A stretch of DNA of 64,000 nt, taken from assembly GCA_019925105.1 (NCBI GenBank), contig JAHGAU010000014.1, positions 310,001 through 374,000 of the forward strand, written 5' to 3'. Origin of the DNA: Niebla homalea (lineage: Eukaryota > Ascomycota > Lecanoromycetes > Lecanorales > Ramalinaceae). Both the position numbers and the translations under genes were made by a program. Under the pieces are notes generated by a model. That model worked only from the letters and a program-made list of their open reading frames with translations. It had not been told where the DNA came from and did no database searches. Below are positions 53,394 to 64,000 of the stretch, in pieces (position 1 is the stretch's first letter; every line of letters begins with the position of its first letter).

Positions 53394-54944
53394 ATGTCTT
53401 GTACAGCATCAGTAGTGGTCAGGGGAGCGTCACGATGCTCCTCTCGACGTCTTGCATCTGCTCCTGGCATCCTGAGAACCTCTTCGCACTATGGCCAGTG
53501 CGCCACCCCACCTATCCTTAGAATCAGCAGGCGAACATATGTATCTGCATCAAACCCAGATAAGGCTCAGGTCAATGTCGACACCGCTATCAAAGCTGAC
53601 CAAAGAGCCTTCATCAACCAGACAGGCAACATGCCAGAAAATGTCAAATTGCCAGGAACAGGCCTGTCAGGGGACGTCATGATGAGCCCAGCAGCAGGGA
53701 TACTGAAGCAGGCGACGGTGATGGACCAAGGGAAGAGACCAATCTATCTTGATGCTCAAGCCACCACTCCTACAGATCCAAGAGTACTGGATGCCATGTT
53801 GCCCTTCTTTACCGGCCTCTACGGGAACCCTCATTCGCGCACTCATGCGTATGGTTGGGAAACAGAAAAGGCGACGGAGCAAGCAAGAGAACACATCGCC
53901 GAATTAGTTGGTGCAGACTCCAAAGAGATCATCTTCACCTCCGGCGCGACCGAAAGCAATAACATGAGTCTGAAGGGGGTAGCACGATTCTTCGGCCGCG
54001 GTGGCAAGAAAAAGCACATCATCACCTCTCAAACGGAGCATAAGTGCGTCTTGGACAGTGCACGTCATCTGCAAGACGAAGGCTTCGAAGTCACCTATTT
54101 GCCAGTACAGAACAATGGCATCGTTGACTTGAAGCTCTTAGAGGCTGCCCTGCGACCAGACACCGCACTGGTCAGCATCATGACCGTCAACAACGAGATC
54201 GGTGTCATACAGCCAATGAAGGAGATTGGGCAAATGTGTCGAAAGAACAAGATCTTCTTCCATACAGATGCTGCTCAAGCCGTCGGCAAAATCCCCATCA
54301 GCGTCGACGAGTGGAATGTCGATCTGATGTCTATATCATCGCACAAGATTTATGGACCCAAGGGTATCGGCGCCTGCTATGTCCGGAGACGACCAAGAGT
54401 CAGGCTTGACCCGATCATTAGTGGCGGTGGTCAGGAGAGAGGCTTAAGAAGTGGTACTCTAGCCCCTCCGCTCGTGGTCGGATTCGGTGAGGCTTGCCGG
54501 ATTGCCAAGGAAGAGATGGACTATGACTCGCAAAGAATTCGGCGACTGTCAGATCGCTTACTCAAAGGCCTACTCTCTCTTGAGCACACAACCCAGAATG
54601 GTGATCCTGAGCGATTCTATCCCGGTTGCGTCAATGTCTCCTTTGCATATGTGGAGGGTGAATCCCTATTAATGGCCCTCAAGGACATTGCCCTTTCCTC
54701 CGGTAGTGCATGTACATCCGCCTCCCTCGAGCCGAGCTACGTTCTAAGAGCACTGGGGAGCAGCGATGAAAGCGCTCACAGCAGTATCCGATTTGGCATT
54801 GGCAGGTTCACCACAGAAAGCGAGATTGATTACGTTCTCAAGGCAGTCAAAGAGCGAGTCACCTTCCTGAGAGAGCTTAGTCCGTTGTGGGAGCTGGTAC
54901 AGGATGGCATTGCCCTGGATAGCATCGAGTGGAGCCAGCATTAG
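53394..54944 (+). CDS. NFS1: Mitochondrial cysteine desulfurase
   Basis: PLP enzyme that takes sulfur from cysteine for iron-sulfur cluster assembly on Isu1 and for tRNA thiolation. Single exon, 516 aa. An Arg/Ser-rich, acid-free N-terminus of about 50 residues ([14 protein letters not shown]) is a mitochondrial presequence. Family motifs: [44 protein letters not shown], and [16 protein letters not shown]-binding K318 is in [12 protein letters not shown]; the mobile-loop catalytic C440 is in [20 protein letters not shown], which is the group I loop expected for the mitochondrial enzyme. The C-terminus ends with the usual LREL-PLWE segment. It appears intact and essential. Confidence 0.97.
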   Translation: MSCTASVVVRGASRCSSRRLASAPGILRTSSHYGQCATPPILRISRRTYVSASNPDKAQVNVDTAIKADQRAFINQTGNMPENVKLPGTGLSGDVMMSPAAGILKQATVMDQGKRPIYLDAQATTPTDPRVLDAMLPFFTGLYGNPHSRTHAYGWETEKATEQAREHIAELVGADSKEIIFTSGATESNNMSLKGVARFFGRGGKKKHIITSQTEHKCVLDSARHLQDEGFEVTYLPVQNNGIVDLKLLEAALRPDTALVSIMTVNNEIGVIQPMKEIGQMCRKNKIFFHTDAAQAVGKIPISVDEWNVDLMSISSHKIYGPKGIGACYVRRRPRVRLDPIISGGGQERGLRSGTLAPPLVVGFGEACRIAKEEMDYDSQRIRRLSDRLLKGLLSLEHTTQNGDPERFYPGCVNVSFAYVEGESLLMALKDIALSSGSACTSASLEPSYVLRALGSSDESAHSSIRFGIGRFTTESEIDYVLKAVKERVTFLRELSPLWELVQDGIALDSIEWSQH

Positions 54945-57663
54945 ATTTTCACCTTGCTTCGCATCACAAGAAGGCAGCGCACTTCATCACTCTTATGATC
55001 TGTCTGATGGTTTGTTCCCTTCACCATCACTCTGTGACTCAACAAAGCACTCGGTTGACATGCAATTGTGGACTTGTGGCGTAAGGGATAGTATCATGCC
55101 ATGACCCGGATGTTCGCTGCCTACAATGACTACATGATGCTTTCACGAACGAAGTTGAGAGACAAGTTCTTAAGTGCTTTGGCTTCGAAGGTTCGATTCA
55201 TGAACATCTACGTTGATTTCAGTATTCATATGCGCGGGAGCCTCTTGGACAATCAAAAGACAGCACATTGATGCGCTCTATTAAAAGCCTTCAACGAATG
55301 TGGTATGGAAATTCCCGCCAGACGAAGCTGTCATTATCTTCCGGACTCTTTGCACCATGGTTTCCCTCAGTACTGATCAGGTGCAAGGTTCAGGTTTGTA
55401 CATCATATTTCCGGATCTTGCCCGGAACGATCAAACACACCTACTCATGTAAAGATGATCTCATATTTGGAGGCCTCGCAAAGATTAAGCTTTCGATGAA
55501 CACAGTATGACAATCGAGGTATCGTATCGGGAAGCCAAGGGCGAAGTCTACTAAATGATAGTAGCCTCGAAGTACGTCAAAGAGGTCGTGTTGTCTGACA
55601 TGCATACCCACGAATAGTGCTAGCCGTCATGTCCGCGCTCAACCGAAGTGGTCTGGTCAATGTCACGTTCACTATGTCAATAGGGATGATCCACGCATCA
55701 GCCATTACAGTCGGAGGACGCTACAGCGGTATATTTGCGTACACGACATGACCAACACATGCCAAAACATCAAAACTGGCAAATACCTCAATTCGTGTGT
55801 GTTACATTTTTGACCGTTGATGCATAGCAATCACCATGCTGTCTGGTTTTTTCTTTTTGGGGGATTTTTGGTTTTGGGACAAAATCTAAGGCAATGAACC
55901 ATGGTACAGTGTAGCAAAGGGCTTGCAGTCGATCCTTACTACATCGATGACTTTCAATCATTCTCTCAATGCATGATTCCCCAGCGACTGCCCTCACTGT
56001 GCTTCATTCCGCTAGCCTAGAGCTGTTATGTTCTGTGCATTTTCGCCTCTTTCTATGCACTTCTGATATGTTATCCTTCCTTTCCCCATTTCCTGCCCTT
56101 GTGATGGTTTTTATCGTCTGATCTTCATGACAATATAACGTCTCTAGACATAGAAGATCCTAGCCCGATCTATGATCGACAGGTGCTTTAATGTGCAATA
56201 TTTGGCCTCTCTGTTACCCCTTCCCCCCCCACCCCATTTTACCTATCAGCCTCTTGTTACACTTTGCATCGAGGTTTCCGCCCCTTTACTACCTCTTGTT
56301 TATATTAGTACTTTAAAGCTGTATGGATTATTCTTCACGGCCTGATCCATAACGTATCGTAGTAGTCTCAGATTGGAAGCACAACTTTTATAGCCGTCAA
56401 TCGTCTCAGAAGCTTTTGCTGTTTTTGCTCTTCCGTTCCACTCCCGTCTGGATCTTTCCCGCCTTTACTCGACCGAAAAAAACAGACCAGCCGTTATCAG
56501 AAATTATCCTTCCCACACGGATCCGAGATAGACCATTTTCACCACTGCTTAGGCACTGCACGTACGGCAACATCAATATCGCTTCCGAATACCTTACTAC
56601 TGTCTATTAGTGGCGAACTAACTCGCTACCCTACCCAAAACCACTTCGACCAGAAACAAAGATGAATGTTCGATCCAGCACTCAACAGAACAGCAGCGTC
56701 AGTCGTTCACTAAAGTCCGCCTCCCTTCGAACTCACGTACGGTCAAACATTGTTTTGGGCGATCTTGCAATGACGACCTGTTACCGTTCTTGCAGTTGAC
56801 GAGTTCACGAGTTCACATGCACCCGCGAAGTATTTACATCAGAAGGCAAACACCAGCAGGGAATGATATATAATACTCAGGGTAGCGGAATTTCTTAGCA
56901 TAGAGAGCACTGTCTTGGCTTCCATCCTCCCTCCGCCACTCAGCCTTATCATCATGCACGACATATTGAGAGGGAGCGGGGACCCTTATCGATTGCTGCG
57001 GACAGCGTTCAAACTTGGTCCAGACATTCAAATATACAAGTCCTAGAAAACAGCTTCTGCCCAGCTGCTCGATCGGTTTCACAAGTGTTAAAGCCAACAA
57101 TAATAAATGTCCTTTGAGCCTAAACGAAACAAGGGTCCTGTGCCCGCCGAAAATCGGGGTCCTCCCTGGCCTGCCGAAGGTGAAAATGCTGGAAAAGCGT
57201 CCCGACAGTTTGCGATGCGCCATGCCTTCTCAAACAACCACCACACACCCCCGACTATCCTAGAATACCTCTGGTGCCTAATGTACATATAACCTCGGGC
57301 TTAGAAGGGTCGAGATCTGACATTGTCAACTTCTCCGCCTATTTCCCCGAACAAGCCGCCATCATTCTCAGTGCGCCATTCTGATGATTAATTCAATGCT
57401 GACTTCATCCATTTTCGACGACTGCTGATATTTCCACATTTGCCTGGGTAGAACATCTTGCACATGACCCAGCAACACCTCTCTCGCTCAAGACACCCTG
57501 TACCGTACATTAGTCGCTCATAAGCCGCCGTGGAACAAAGGACGTCATCTTACACGAGCCTGCCTCAACGGTACCACCATTACTTGCCTTTGACCAAAAA
57601 CTATCAAGCCAAGTCTTGAGCTAGGAATCTGTGCAGGACCAGTTACCTTGGACGATTCACGAC
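54945..57663 (+). other. Long intergenic region between NFS1 and IDO
   Basis: 2.7 kb with no recognised gene. Small ORFs exist: 55268-55510 plus, 56834-57223 minus and 57107-57292 plus. The last (MSFEPKRNKGPVPAENRGPP at its start, 61 codons) has protein-like composition and starts at an ATG, but cannot be confirmed. T/C-rich sequence at 56090-56470 looks like a promoter or leader. A non-coding RNA or small gene is possible. Confidence 0.4.
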
Positions 57664-59204
57664 ATGCTACTTCCAATCCCTCGTCCAGAGGACTACGACA
57701 TCTCCCCCCTCAATGGTTTCCTGCCAGATGAGGCGCCCCTCGAAGTCCTCCCTGACCCTTATTACGCAAAATGGGAGGCAATCATCAAGCATTTACAGGC
57801 TCTGCTCTTGAGCAAACGGTTACGAGAAGTCATACACGAGATGCCTGTCATAACAACTTCGAGATTACGGCGGCGGGCTGAGTGGCGAAGAGCATACGTA
57901 CTACTGTCCTTCATGTCACATGCATACATATGGGGCGGAGATAGACCAGAAGAGGTACAAATGCTCCTACAAGCCAGTCCATATCGTTAGCTGATGACGA
58001 GGCTCAGATCGTACCACCATCAATATCCATCCCGTATACGCAAGTGTGTCGGCATCTCGATCTACCTACAGTCGCCACTTATGCCGGAGTATGTCTGTGG
58101 AATTGGAAGGCCATCTTTGATGATGAAAGAATCGACACCACTGACAATCTCTCCACTCTCGTCACCTTTACCGGCTCACTAGATGAATCCTGGTTCTACC
58201 TCGTCTCCGTAGCGATGGAAGCAAGGGGAGGGCCGACCATACCACTCATGCTGGATGCCATCGCTGCTGCTCGAGAAAATGACAGCAAGGCAGTGACGAG
58301 ATGTCTTCAGGCCTTTGCGGAAAGGCTAGATGAGGTTGGGTCCGTGCTTGTCCAGATGTACGAAAATTGTGATCCGCACGTCTTCTACCATCGCATCCGG
58401 CCCTTTTTGGCTGGGAGCAAGAACATGGCCGATGCCGGCCTCCCGACCGGGGTCCTGTTCGACACTGGCAGCCCCGATGACCGGTACGTCCAGTACGGCG
58501 GTGGCAGCAATGCCCAGTCTTCCATGATCCAATTCTTTGACATTGTCCTTGGGGTTGAGCATCATCCTACTGGCTCACGCGGCAAAGATGGGTACGTCGA
58601 TACAGCGGCTTCAGCGCCTCCTCCCAACTTCATCCACGAAATGCGAGCATATATGCCTGGGCCGCACCGGGACTTCCTCGCGCACGTCTCATCGGTGGCA
58701 AACATCCGCGACTTCGTGGATACCCGTCGATCTCACCGAGACCTGACCATTGCTTACGACGCCTGCCTCGCAATGCTTCGCAATCTACGGGACAAGCACA
58801 TGCAAATGGTATCGCGCTACATTATCGTCCAATCACAACAAAGCCGCTCCCATCAACGTTCTCTGTCGCCAAGAGCAGCCCCGCAGAACTCTCAGCCGTT
58901 GAACCTTGCCAACACACAGTCGAAGGATGGCAAGTCTGACACTAGGAAGCTGAAGGGGACGGGCGGGACTGCCTTGATCCCCTTCTTAAAGCAAGCACGG
59001 GATGAGACGGGGGAGCCAGCTGTGGACGACTGGTTTCGGCGAACTATGACCACCGGTGGAAAGGGAGCAGGGAGTCGTCCTGCTGCCAGGAGCTTCGCAT
59101 CATTGGGGAAACTTGGCGAGCAACCTGATGGGGAGATCCAGATCGTTGGGTTGGCAGGGGTCTGGCGGATGGACGAAAGTGAGGGAGGAATATGCCATTG
59201 GTGA
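57664..59204 (+). CDS. Indoleamine 2,3-dioxygenase
   Basis: Heme enzyme that opens the indole ring of L-tryptophan to N-formylkynurenine, the first step towards kynurenine and NAD (BNA2 function in yeast). Exons 57664-57954 and 58008-59204 (53-nt intron, GTACAA...CTCAG) give 495 aa. Signatures: AEWRRAYVLLSFMSHAYIWG, then IPYTQVCRHLDLPTVATYAG across the splice, GGGSNAQSSMIQFFDIVLG, YMPGPHRDFLAHV, and the proximal heme ligand H361 in LRDKHMQMVSRYI. The Ser/Gln-rich C-terminal extension with GTGGTALIPFLKQARDET is family-typical. In-frame codons upstream lack an ATG, supporting the start. Filamentous fungi often carry several paralogues; which one this is cannot be told. Confidence 0.95.
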
Positions 59205-60131
59205 ATGATTGACCATTCGACGTATTGTATCCCGGGGACCTATGCACGAGTAATCTACTTGGTTGACAATTACGTTGTGTGGCCAGGCAGACCGGGCATA
59301 TTTGGATATATTAGCGAGCATGTACCCAATAGAAGAGGTTTGGATGGCATCTAAAATCTGACAGAACTTGAACAGACCGGAGCTGCTCACCTTGTCACCC
59401 AGTAGAAACCCTGCAGCAGCTTTTGCATTTGTTCGCTACGTTTCCAATCTAGAGTCCATCCGCGAATGGTCATCTTTATTGGAGGGTCCCAGACAACTCA
59501 CACCGTGGGAGTATCCCATGTGCAGTCCAAAACGTACGAGGTGCATCCGCATATCACGTTTATATAGTGAAATACACGACCACCCGGTTTATCTCTATAG
59601 TAGCAGTAGTACGACTAGTAGTAGTAGAATTTATTGAGAGATCTGGCTTGCGCCTCGCGCCATGCCTATAAAATAATTATACAATTGCTTGCTCGGATGC
59701 TCAGTCCCACAATTTGCCCCCTATTTTCCAACCTCTCCGCTTTTTAAGAATGATCCTTTTCTTTTTCTAGGCTTAAAGTAAGAATGTTATACCCGGCCCG
59801 AAGTTTGCACCACCGTTATGACCGGTTTATCTCCACTTATCTATATTCCGACCCTCGGCAGGTCAGCGACAAGTTGACAACTGACAATAGGACTTCTTCG
59901 GCCAATGCACCTTAATGACGCAAGCTCGCACAATTCTCAATATGATGCACGAGATTATAAATGCAGGGTGGCGGTCTGACCATCTTGGTCAGATCGACAG
60001 AGGGACTATATACGCTATCTCCTTCCTATAAAGCTTGAATCTCACCTTTCTGAACAATTCAACGACCGACAGAGCCTTCACTGACCATTGCTCTTCACTA
60101 TTGCTATTTCTCTGCTATTCATACCACTACA
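59205..60131 (+). other. IDO 3' region and OYE promoter
   Basis: About 930 bp, no gene. Contains a short AGT/ACT trinucleotide-rich repeat (about 59598-59630) and TATAAA-like elements (59665-59672; CCTATAAAGC at about 60026-60035, about 100 bp before the next start). Confidence 0.5.
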
Positions 60132-61534
60132 ATGGCACCAACAGCTCGCTATGAGTCGGACGACGTTGACCCATCGCCCTTGGGGCAGTCCCTCCAATAC
60201 CCCTTCAGTGGCAAGACGGCCCCTAATCGCTTGTATGCTGCTCGCCGATGGTCTTTACTTCAGTCGATGAGGCTAACATCCCATCCAGCTTGAAAGCCGC
60301 AATGACAGAGCGAATCTCCACTTGGGACGCCACGGATCTCCCGAAACGCGGCATACCTGAGAAGAACCTGATCAACGTCTACAAACACTGGGGGGAGGGC
60401 CAATTTGGGACCATCCTCACGGGAAACACAATGGTCGAATTCGACCAGCTGGAAGCCGCTGGCAATCCTATAATCCCACGCGGGGAAGCCCCCGAGGGTC
60501 CACGCTTCGAAGCATTCAAAGAGCAGGCGACAGCAGCCAAAGCGCATGGGAGTCTCTGTCTAGTCCAGCTCAGCCACCCGGGACGCCAGACCCCTGACCT
60601 GCTAAACTCCAACCCCATCTCCGCCAGCGACGTCCAATTGGAGGGAAACATCATGGGGATGACCTTTGCGAAGCCCCACCCCGCCTCTGAAGAAGAGATC
60701 CAAAACGTCATCGAAGGCTTCGCCCACGCCGCCGATTACTCCGCCAAAGCCGGCTACGACGGCATTGAACTCCACGGCGCGCACGGCTACCTCCTCGCCC
60801 AATTCCTATCCACCACCACCAACAAACGCACCGACAAGTACGGCGGCAGCCTCGAGAACCGTTCCCGCCTGATCCTCGAGGTGGCCGACGCCATCCGCGC
60901 GCGTACCCCACCGGACTTCATCCTTGGCATCAAGATCAACAGCGTCGAATTCCAGCAGGGCGGCTTCGACACCGAGGAATGCAAGAAACTCTGCGCCGCG
61001 CTGGAAGCGCACCGGTACGATTTCGTGGAGCTGTCGGGGGGCACGTACGAACACATCGCCTTCACCCACAGGCGCGACTCCACCCGGAAGCGCGAAGCCT
61101 TCTTCCTCGACTTCGCCGAGACCATCGTGCCCGCCCTCCGGCAGACCAAGACCTTCATCACCGGCGGCTTCAAGACCGCCGGCGCCATGGTCGGCGCCCT
61201 CAAGACCGTCGACGGCGTGGGGCTGGCGCGCCCCGTCTGCGGGGAACCCACCCTGCCCAAGGACATCCTGAGCGGCAAGGTCAAGGGGGCCATCAAGATG
61301 CGCCTGGACGAGGACAATTTCGGGCTGACGAACATCGCGGCGGGGACGCAGATCCGGCAGATTGGCAAGGATCAGGAGCCCATTGATCTGAGTGTGGAGG
61401 AGAATGAGAAGGCCTTCATGACGGATATGGCGGCGTGGGCGGAGAGCATGAAGGATAATACCAAGGGGGAGAAGTATGGGTACATGGACATTACTAGTAT
61501 GCAGGCGGCGCCGTATGGCATGGTGTCGATTTAA
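60132..61534 (+). CDS. Old Yellow Enzyme-type NADH:flavin oxidoreductase
   Basis: FMN-dependent ene-reductase of the OYE family; reduces activated alkenes or nitro compounds, natural substrate unknown. Exons 60132-60232 and 60289-61534 (56-nt intron, GTATGC...GGCTAACATCCCATCCAG) give 448 aa; splicing creates TAPNRFLKAAMTERISTW, the family's conserved start of the barrel. Also seen: GNTMVEFDQLEAAGNP, LVQLSHPGRQTP, the substrate- and FMN-binding GYDGIELHGAHGYLLAQFLS followed by NKRTDKYGGSLENRSRL, and TGGFKTAGAMVGAL with VGLARPVCGEP near the phosphate site. The tail ends QAAPYGMVSI. The coding strand is strongly C-ending, as in highly expressed genes. The N-terminal leader (about 25 residues) is not obviously a targeting signal. 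Confidence 0.95.
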
Positions 61535-62722
61535 GGGGGGGATGAGGTGTGGATGTGAAAGTGGTATGGGGGGGAAGCACCTGGAAGAAGTGAGAAGTTG
61601 CCCGTAAGGTAAAAAAAAAAAGCATTACTAAACTCATAGTGAGGAATACTGATTGCTACATCGCCGTGTTTATAAACCAGATCAAAGGTAATAATAATGC
61701 ACAGACAATTCATCCCATCGAATTCCGCAACATGCTTTCCTCCAATCTACACCCTCCTGATATCAACACTCAATCACTTATCCATCCATCGCAGAGGGCG
61801 ACCGACCAGCCAGGGATGTATCAGCGATCCCCCCCCCCTGATGTGAATCCAAGAGGGGAATCCCCGGTCCCAAAGAAACGAAAGAGAGCAATTGAAAAGC
61901 GAGAAACTGGTAGATTTGGGTTATGGTTATCGATTTCAATATATCTCAAGAGATATCTCTGGACAGAGAGGAAGGACTACCTACCTACCGAAGCAACATC
62001 TCTGAGCTCTCTATCCCGCGAGCAAGGAAGGGATGAGGAGCCAAACCGCAATCGGGACATAACCGAACAACACAATCCAAAAAAAAAGATTGGGGGTTTT
62101 CCCACGGTGTGGGTTAAAGCGTGATGATCTCCGAGTGGTTGATTGATTGTTCGAGGGGAAAAAAAATCTCTAGATTCTCTCTCTCTGTTGGGTCACAAAA
62201 ACACCTACCACGCCCCCGTTGGAATGTTGTGTCTGTTATCAACTTGTTTGTGACATTGCTGGAAGAAAGCTGTGTTTTTGGGTTCCCTCCCTCCCTTCCG
62301 GTCCAGCAAACGGCTTTTTTTTTTGGGTCAAGGAATAGATTGATGATGGATTGGGTTCGCTCGCGGGTTTGGAGGAGATCTGGAGCAACCAATCCCCACC
62401 AATTTCGATCAAAGAGCGAAGAGGTCATGGGTCTCAGCCCAGTATTATCATCATCATCATCATCACCTGAGCAACCAGGTGTGATAAAAGTGAGTGAACC
62501 ATCATGTGTGTGGTTTTTCCCGCGATCATTGTGATCGGAAAACCGGCCTTGTTCGAGCAATCAATCCACTCCTCATCGCTTTGCTTTTGATCGTTCGGTG
62601 CGGATGGTGTGAGTGTGTGTGTGTGTGATCGGTTTGGAATCTCGTCCACCTCGTCCATCGCCCCGGTCCCCATCCCCATCCCCATTCCCCCATCGAAAGA
62701 AGGAAGGAGTGACGGCGGAATT
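61535..62722. other. Intergenic region after OYE
   Basis: Convergent interval. A plus ORF at 61639-62124 has a basic stretch (ESPVPKKRKRAIEKRE) but no family and an unconvincing end. Contains homopolymer runs (A11 at 61611-61621, C9 at 61830-61838, T10 near 62316-62325), (TCA)n near 62448-62465 and (GT)n near 62612-62627. No gene called. Confidence 0.4.
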
Positions 62723-64000
62723 TCATGGGCCCGCATGCATTTGTAATTCAGATCCAGCCGGCGAGTGGGGGCCGATATACTCACTGCCTTCGGATACTGT
62801 GCTGTGGTTATCGCTGGCTCGCGAAATCGTACCTTGATCCTCGCCGATAAGGAGGGCGCGCCAAAGGCCCATTCCAATGTCAAACGGCGTACCCACTTGT
62901 AATAACCTAGACGTGTCCTTGATGTCGGCGTGGTACGCCTTGTGATCTGGCGCGACTTCCGCATCGTGATGCCAATGGGAGACGTGAAGGAAAGATCTGT
63001 GGAGACGATGCTCTGACCGCTACACGCGGTTTCGAGAGAGGCTGATGGTGGCAACTCGCGCCAAAGGACGTCCTTCCAGCTGGGTGTGCTCATCCCGCTT
63101 TCTCACCTTTCGGCCATGGAAGGGCCGTCTGACACCTGATCCTGACGAGTCCCCTGCCATCTGGGGTTGCCTGTTGAACGAGAAAGTCGGACAATCAAAC
63201 CTGTGGAGACGCTCCATCATGGAAAGTGCCCTCTGTTGACCGAAGATGTTCATGAGCTGTCCGACATCTGTCTTGTGGGAACATGACTGCGGTATCTTCC
63301 ATCCTCATCAGTTGCTGTTCATATGCTTCGAGTTTGAGATCATATTCTTTCGGCTGTTTCCCCAGAGCGATCGTTCAACATCTTGGTGGGGTCGTCGTAG
63401 TAGACTCCTCGCTGGTCGTGGTGCTTAGCAAACTCGTCCATCTATCTCTTCTCAGCTGGGGTGGCTGGTTCCGCTCCGCCCTTCAGTCTGTTGACCTCGA
63501 ATGTCGTCGTAGGTGATGAACGTCGACGCGAGGACCGATTCCACTCCGCTTGGTGAGCGACCTCTTGACAGCATCGTTGCCCACTGCAGCCTCTCCCATC
63601 TCGCCACAGTCATGAGCGAGAGCGAGGTATTCTTGATCTCGGGAAAAATGTTACAGAGGAAGGTCCGTCCGCCGTGTCACATTCACGCCTGTAGCCTACA
63701 ATGCCATAATCGAGCCTGGCGAGCTGGCGAGCTGGGTATCAGTATCAAAGTCATCTTAATACGTAGGACTCCGAACACAAGACCGTCTCGGAGAAGAGCA
63801 CGCTTACACGTGACGCCCTTTGCTAGACTTGCACTCCTCGAATGGTGTATGGCCGCGTTCGTACTCCAAGTGCTGCTGCATTGTCTCGGTACCCTGGATT
63901 GTGGGGAGCGCCAAATCACTGTCAGGGTCGAGGACTGGAAGGAGGAAGGGAAAGCGGATTTCTTGCCGAGAGTGCCATCTATCTTGTCTTCCAGCTGTAG
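62723..64000 (-). CDS. Partial multi-exon gene at the right edge, unrecognised
   Basis: The minus strand shows several coding-like frames that fit exons of one gene entering from beyond 64000. 63998-63810 is open and protein-like (REIRF-type start; FLLPVLDPDSDLALPTIQ; LEYERGHTPFEECKSSKG) and ends at a GTAAGC donor near 63807. A second piece (about 63620-63500) reads AHDCGEMGEAAVGNDAVKRS. A third (about 63400-63250) reads EYDLKLEAYEQQLMRMEDTA. The last (about 63005-62723) reads APDHKAYHADIKDTSRLLQV and ends HAGP before TGA at 62723. I could not close one unique splice model; at least two combinations fit near 63000-63130. No family recognised. Confidence 0.45.

Noticed and set aside
39704..59204. 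A tryptophan gene cluster (trpC and IDO)
   Set aside because: They lie 16 kb apart on opposite strands with unrelated housekeeping genes between; biosynthesis and degradation would not be expected to form one unit.
1..64000. CRISPR arrays, bacterial operons, insertion sequences or viral genes
   Set aside because: Nothing of this kind was seen; spliceosomal introns and gene content are eukaryotic. No transposase, integrase or reverse transcriptase motif was recognised.

Overview
The window is nuclear DNA of a filamentous ascomycete (Pezizomycotina). Evidence: short spliceosomal introns of about 45-80 nt (GTACGT/GTATGT/GTGAGT-type donors, CTAAC/CTGAC-like branch points), a fused trifunctional trpC, and fungal versions of URB2, MIC10, VPS23, RVS167, NFS1, indoleamine 2,3-dioxygenase and several transporters. 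I rebuilt exon structures by eye from splice signals, frame closure and family consensus; none is confirmed by RNA. I cannot assign a class or species.

Layout. 1-5.9 kb is gene-poor, with two weak minus-strand ORFs. 6.87-10.35 kb is a delta-type phosphoinositide phospholipase C; 11.7-13.2 kb a Dal5-like MFS transporter. 13.6-24.3 kb holds eight small, mostly disordered, unrecognised genes, all on the plus strand (called A-H here), including an apparent tandem duplicate pair (A/B), a pair sharing proline-rich ten-residue repeats (G/H), and gene E, which carries 21 perfect copies of a 12-bp minisatellite and an apparent single-base deletion. 25.5-27.3 kb is an NCS1 nucleobase permease.

28.4-36.7 kb carries URB2 (pre-60S ribosome assembly) divergent from MIC10 (mitochondrial cristae), then VPS23 (ESCRT-I) with an apparent one-base frameshift in a C-run. 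37.5-43.3 kb is a minus-strand run: a BRCT-WGR protein, trpC and a medium-chain reductase. 44.4-48.1 kb has two related MFS transporters in tandem. 51.4-54.9 kb is RVS167 (endocytic BAR-SH3) divergent from NFS1 (cysteine desulfurase). 57.7-61.5 kb has indoleamine 2,3-dioxygenase and an Old Yellow Enzyme. A minus-strand gene I could not resolve runs off the right edge.

The conserved genes are unrelated housekeeping or transport functions, not a pathway cluster. TrpC makes a tryptophan precursor and IDO degrades tryptophan, but they lie 16 kb apart on opposite strands and I do not infer a joint unit. The least conventional part is the 13.6-24.3 kb array of young-looking, repeat-bearing genes.
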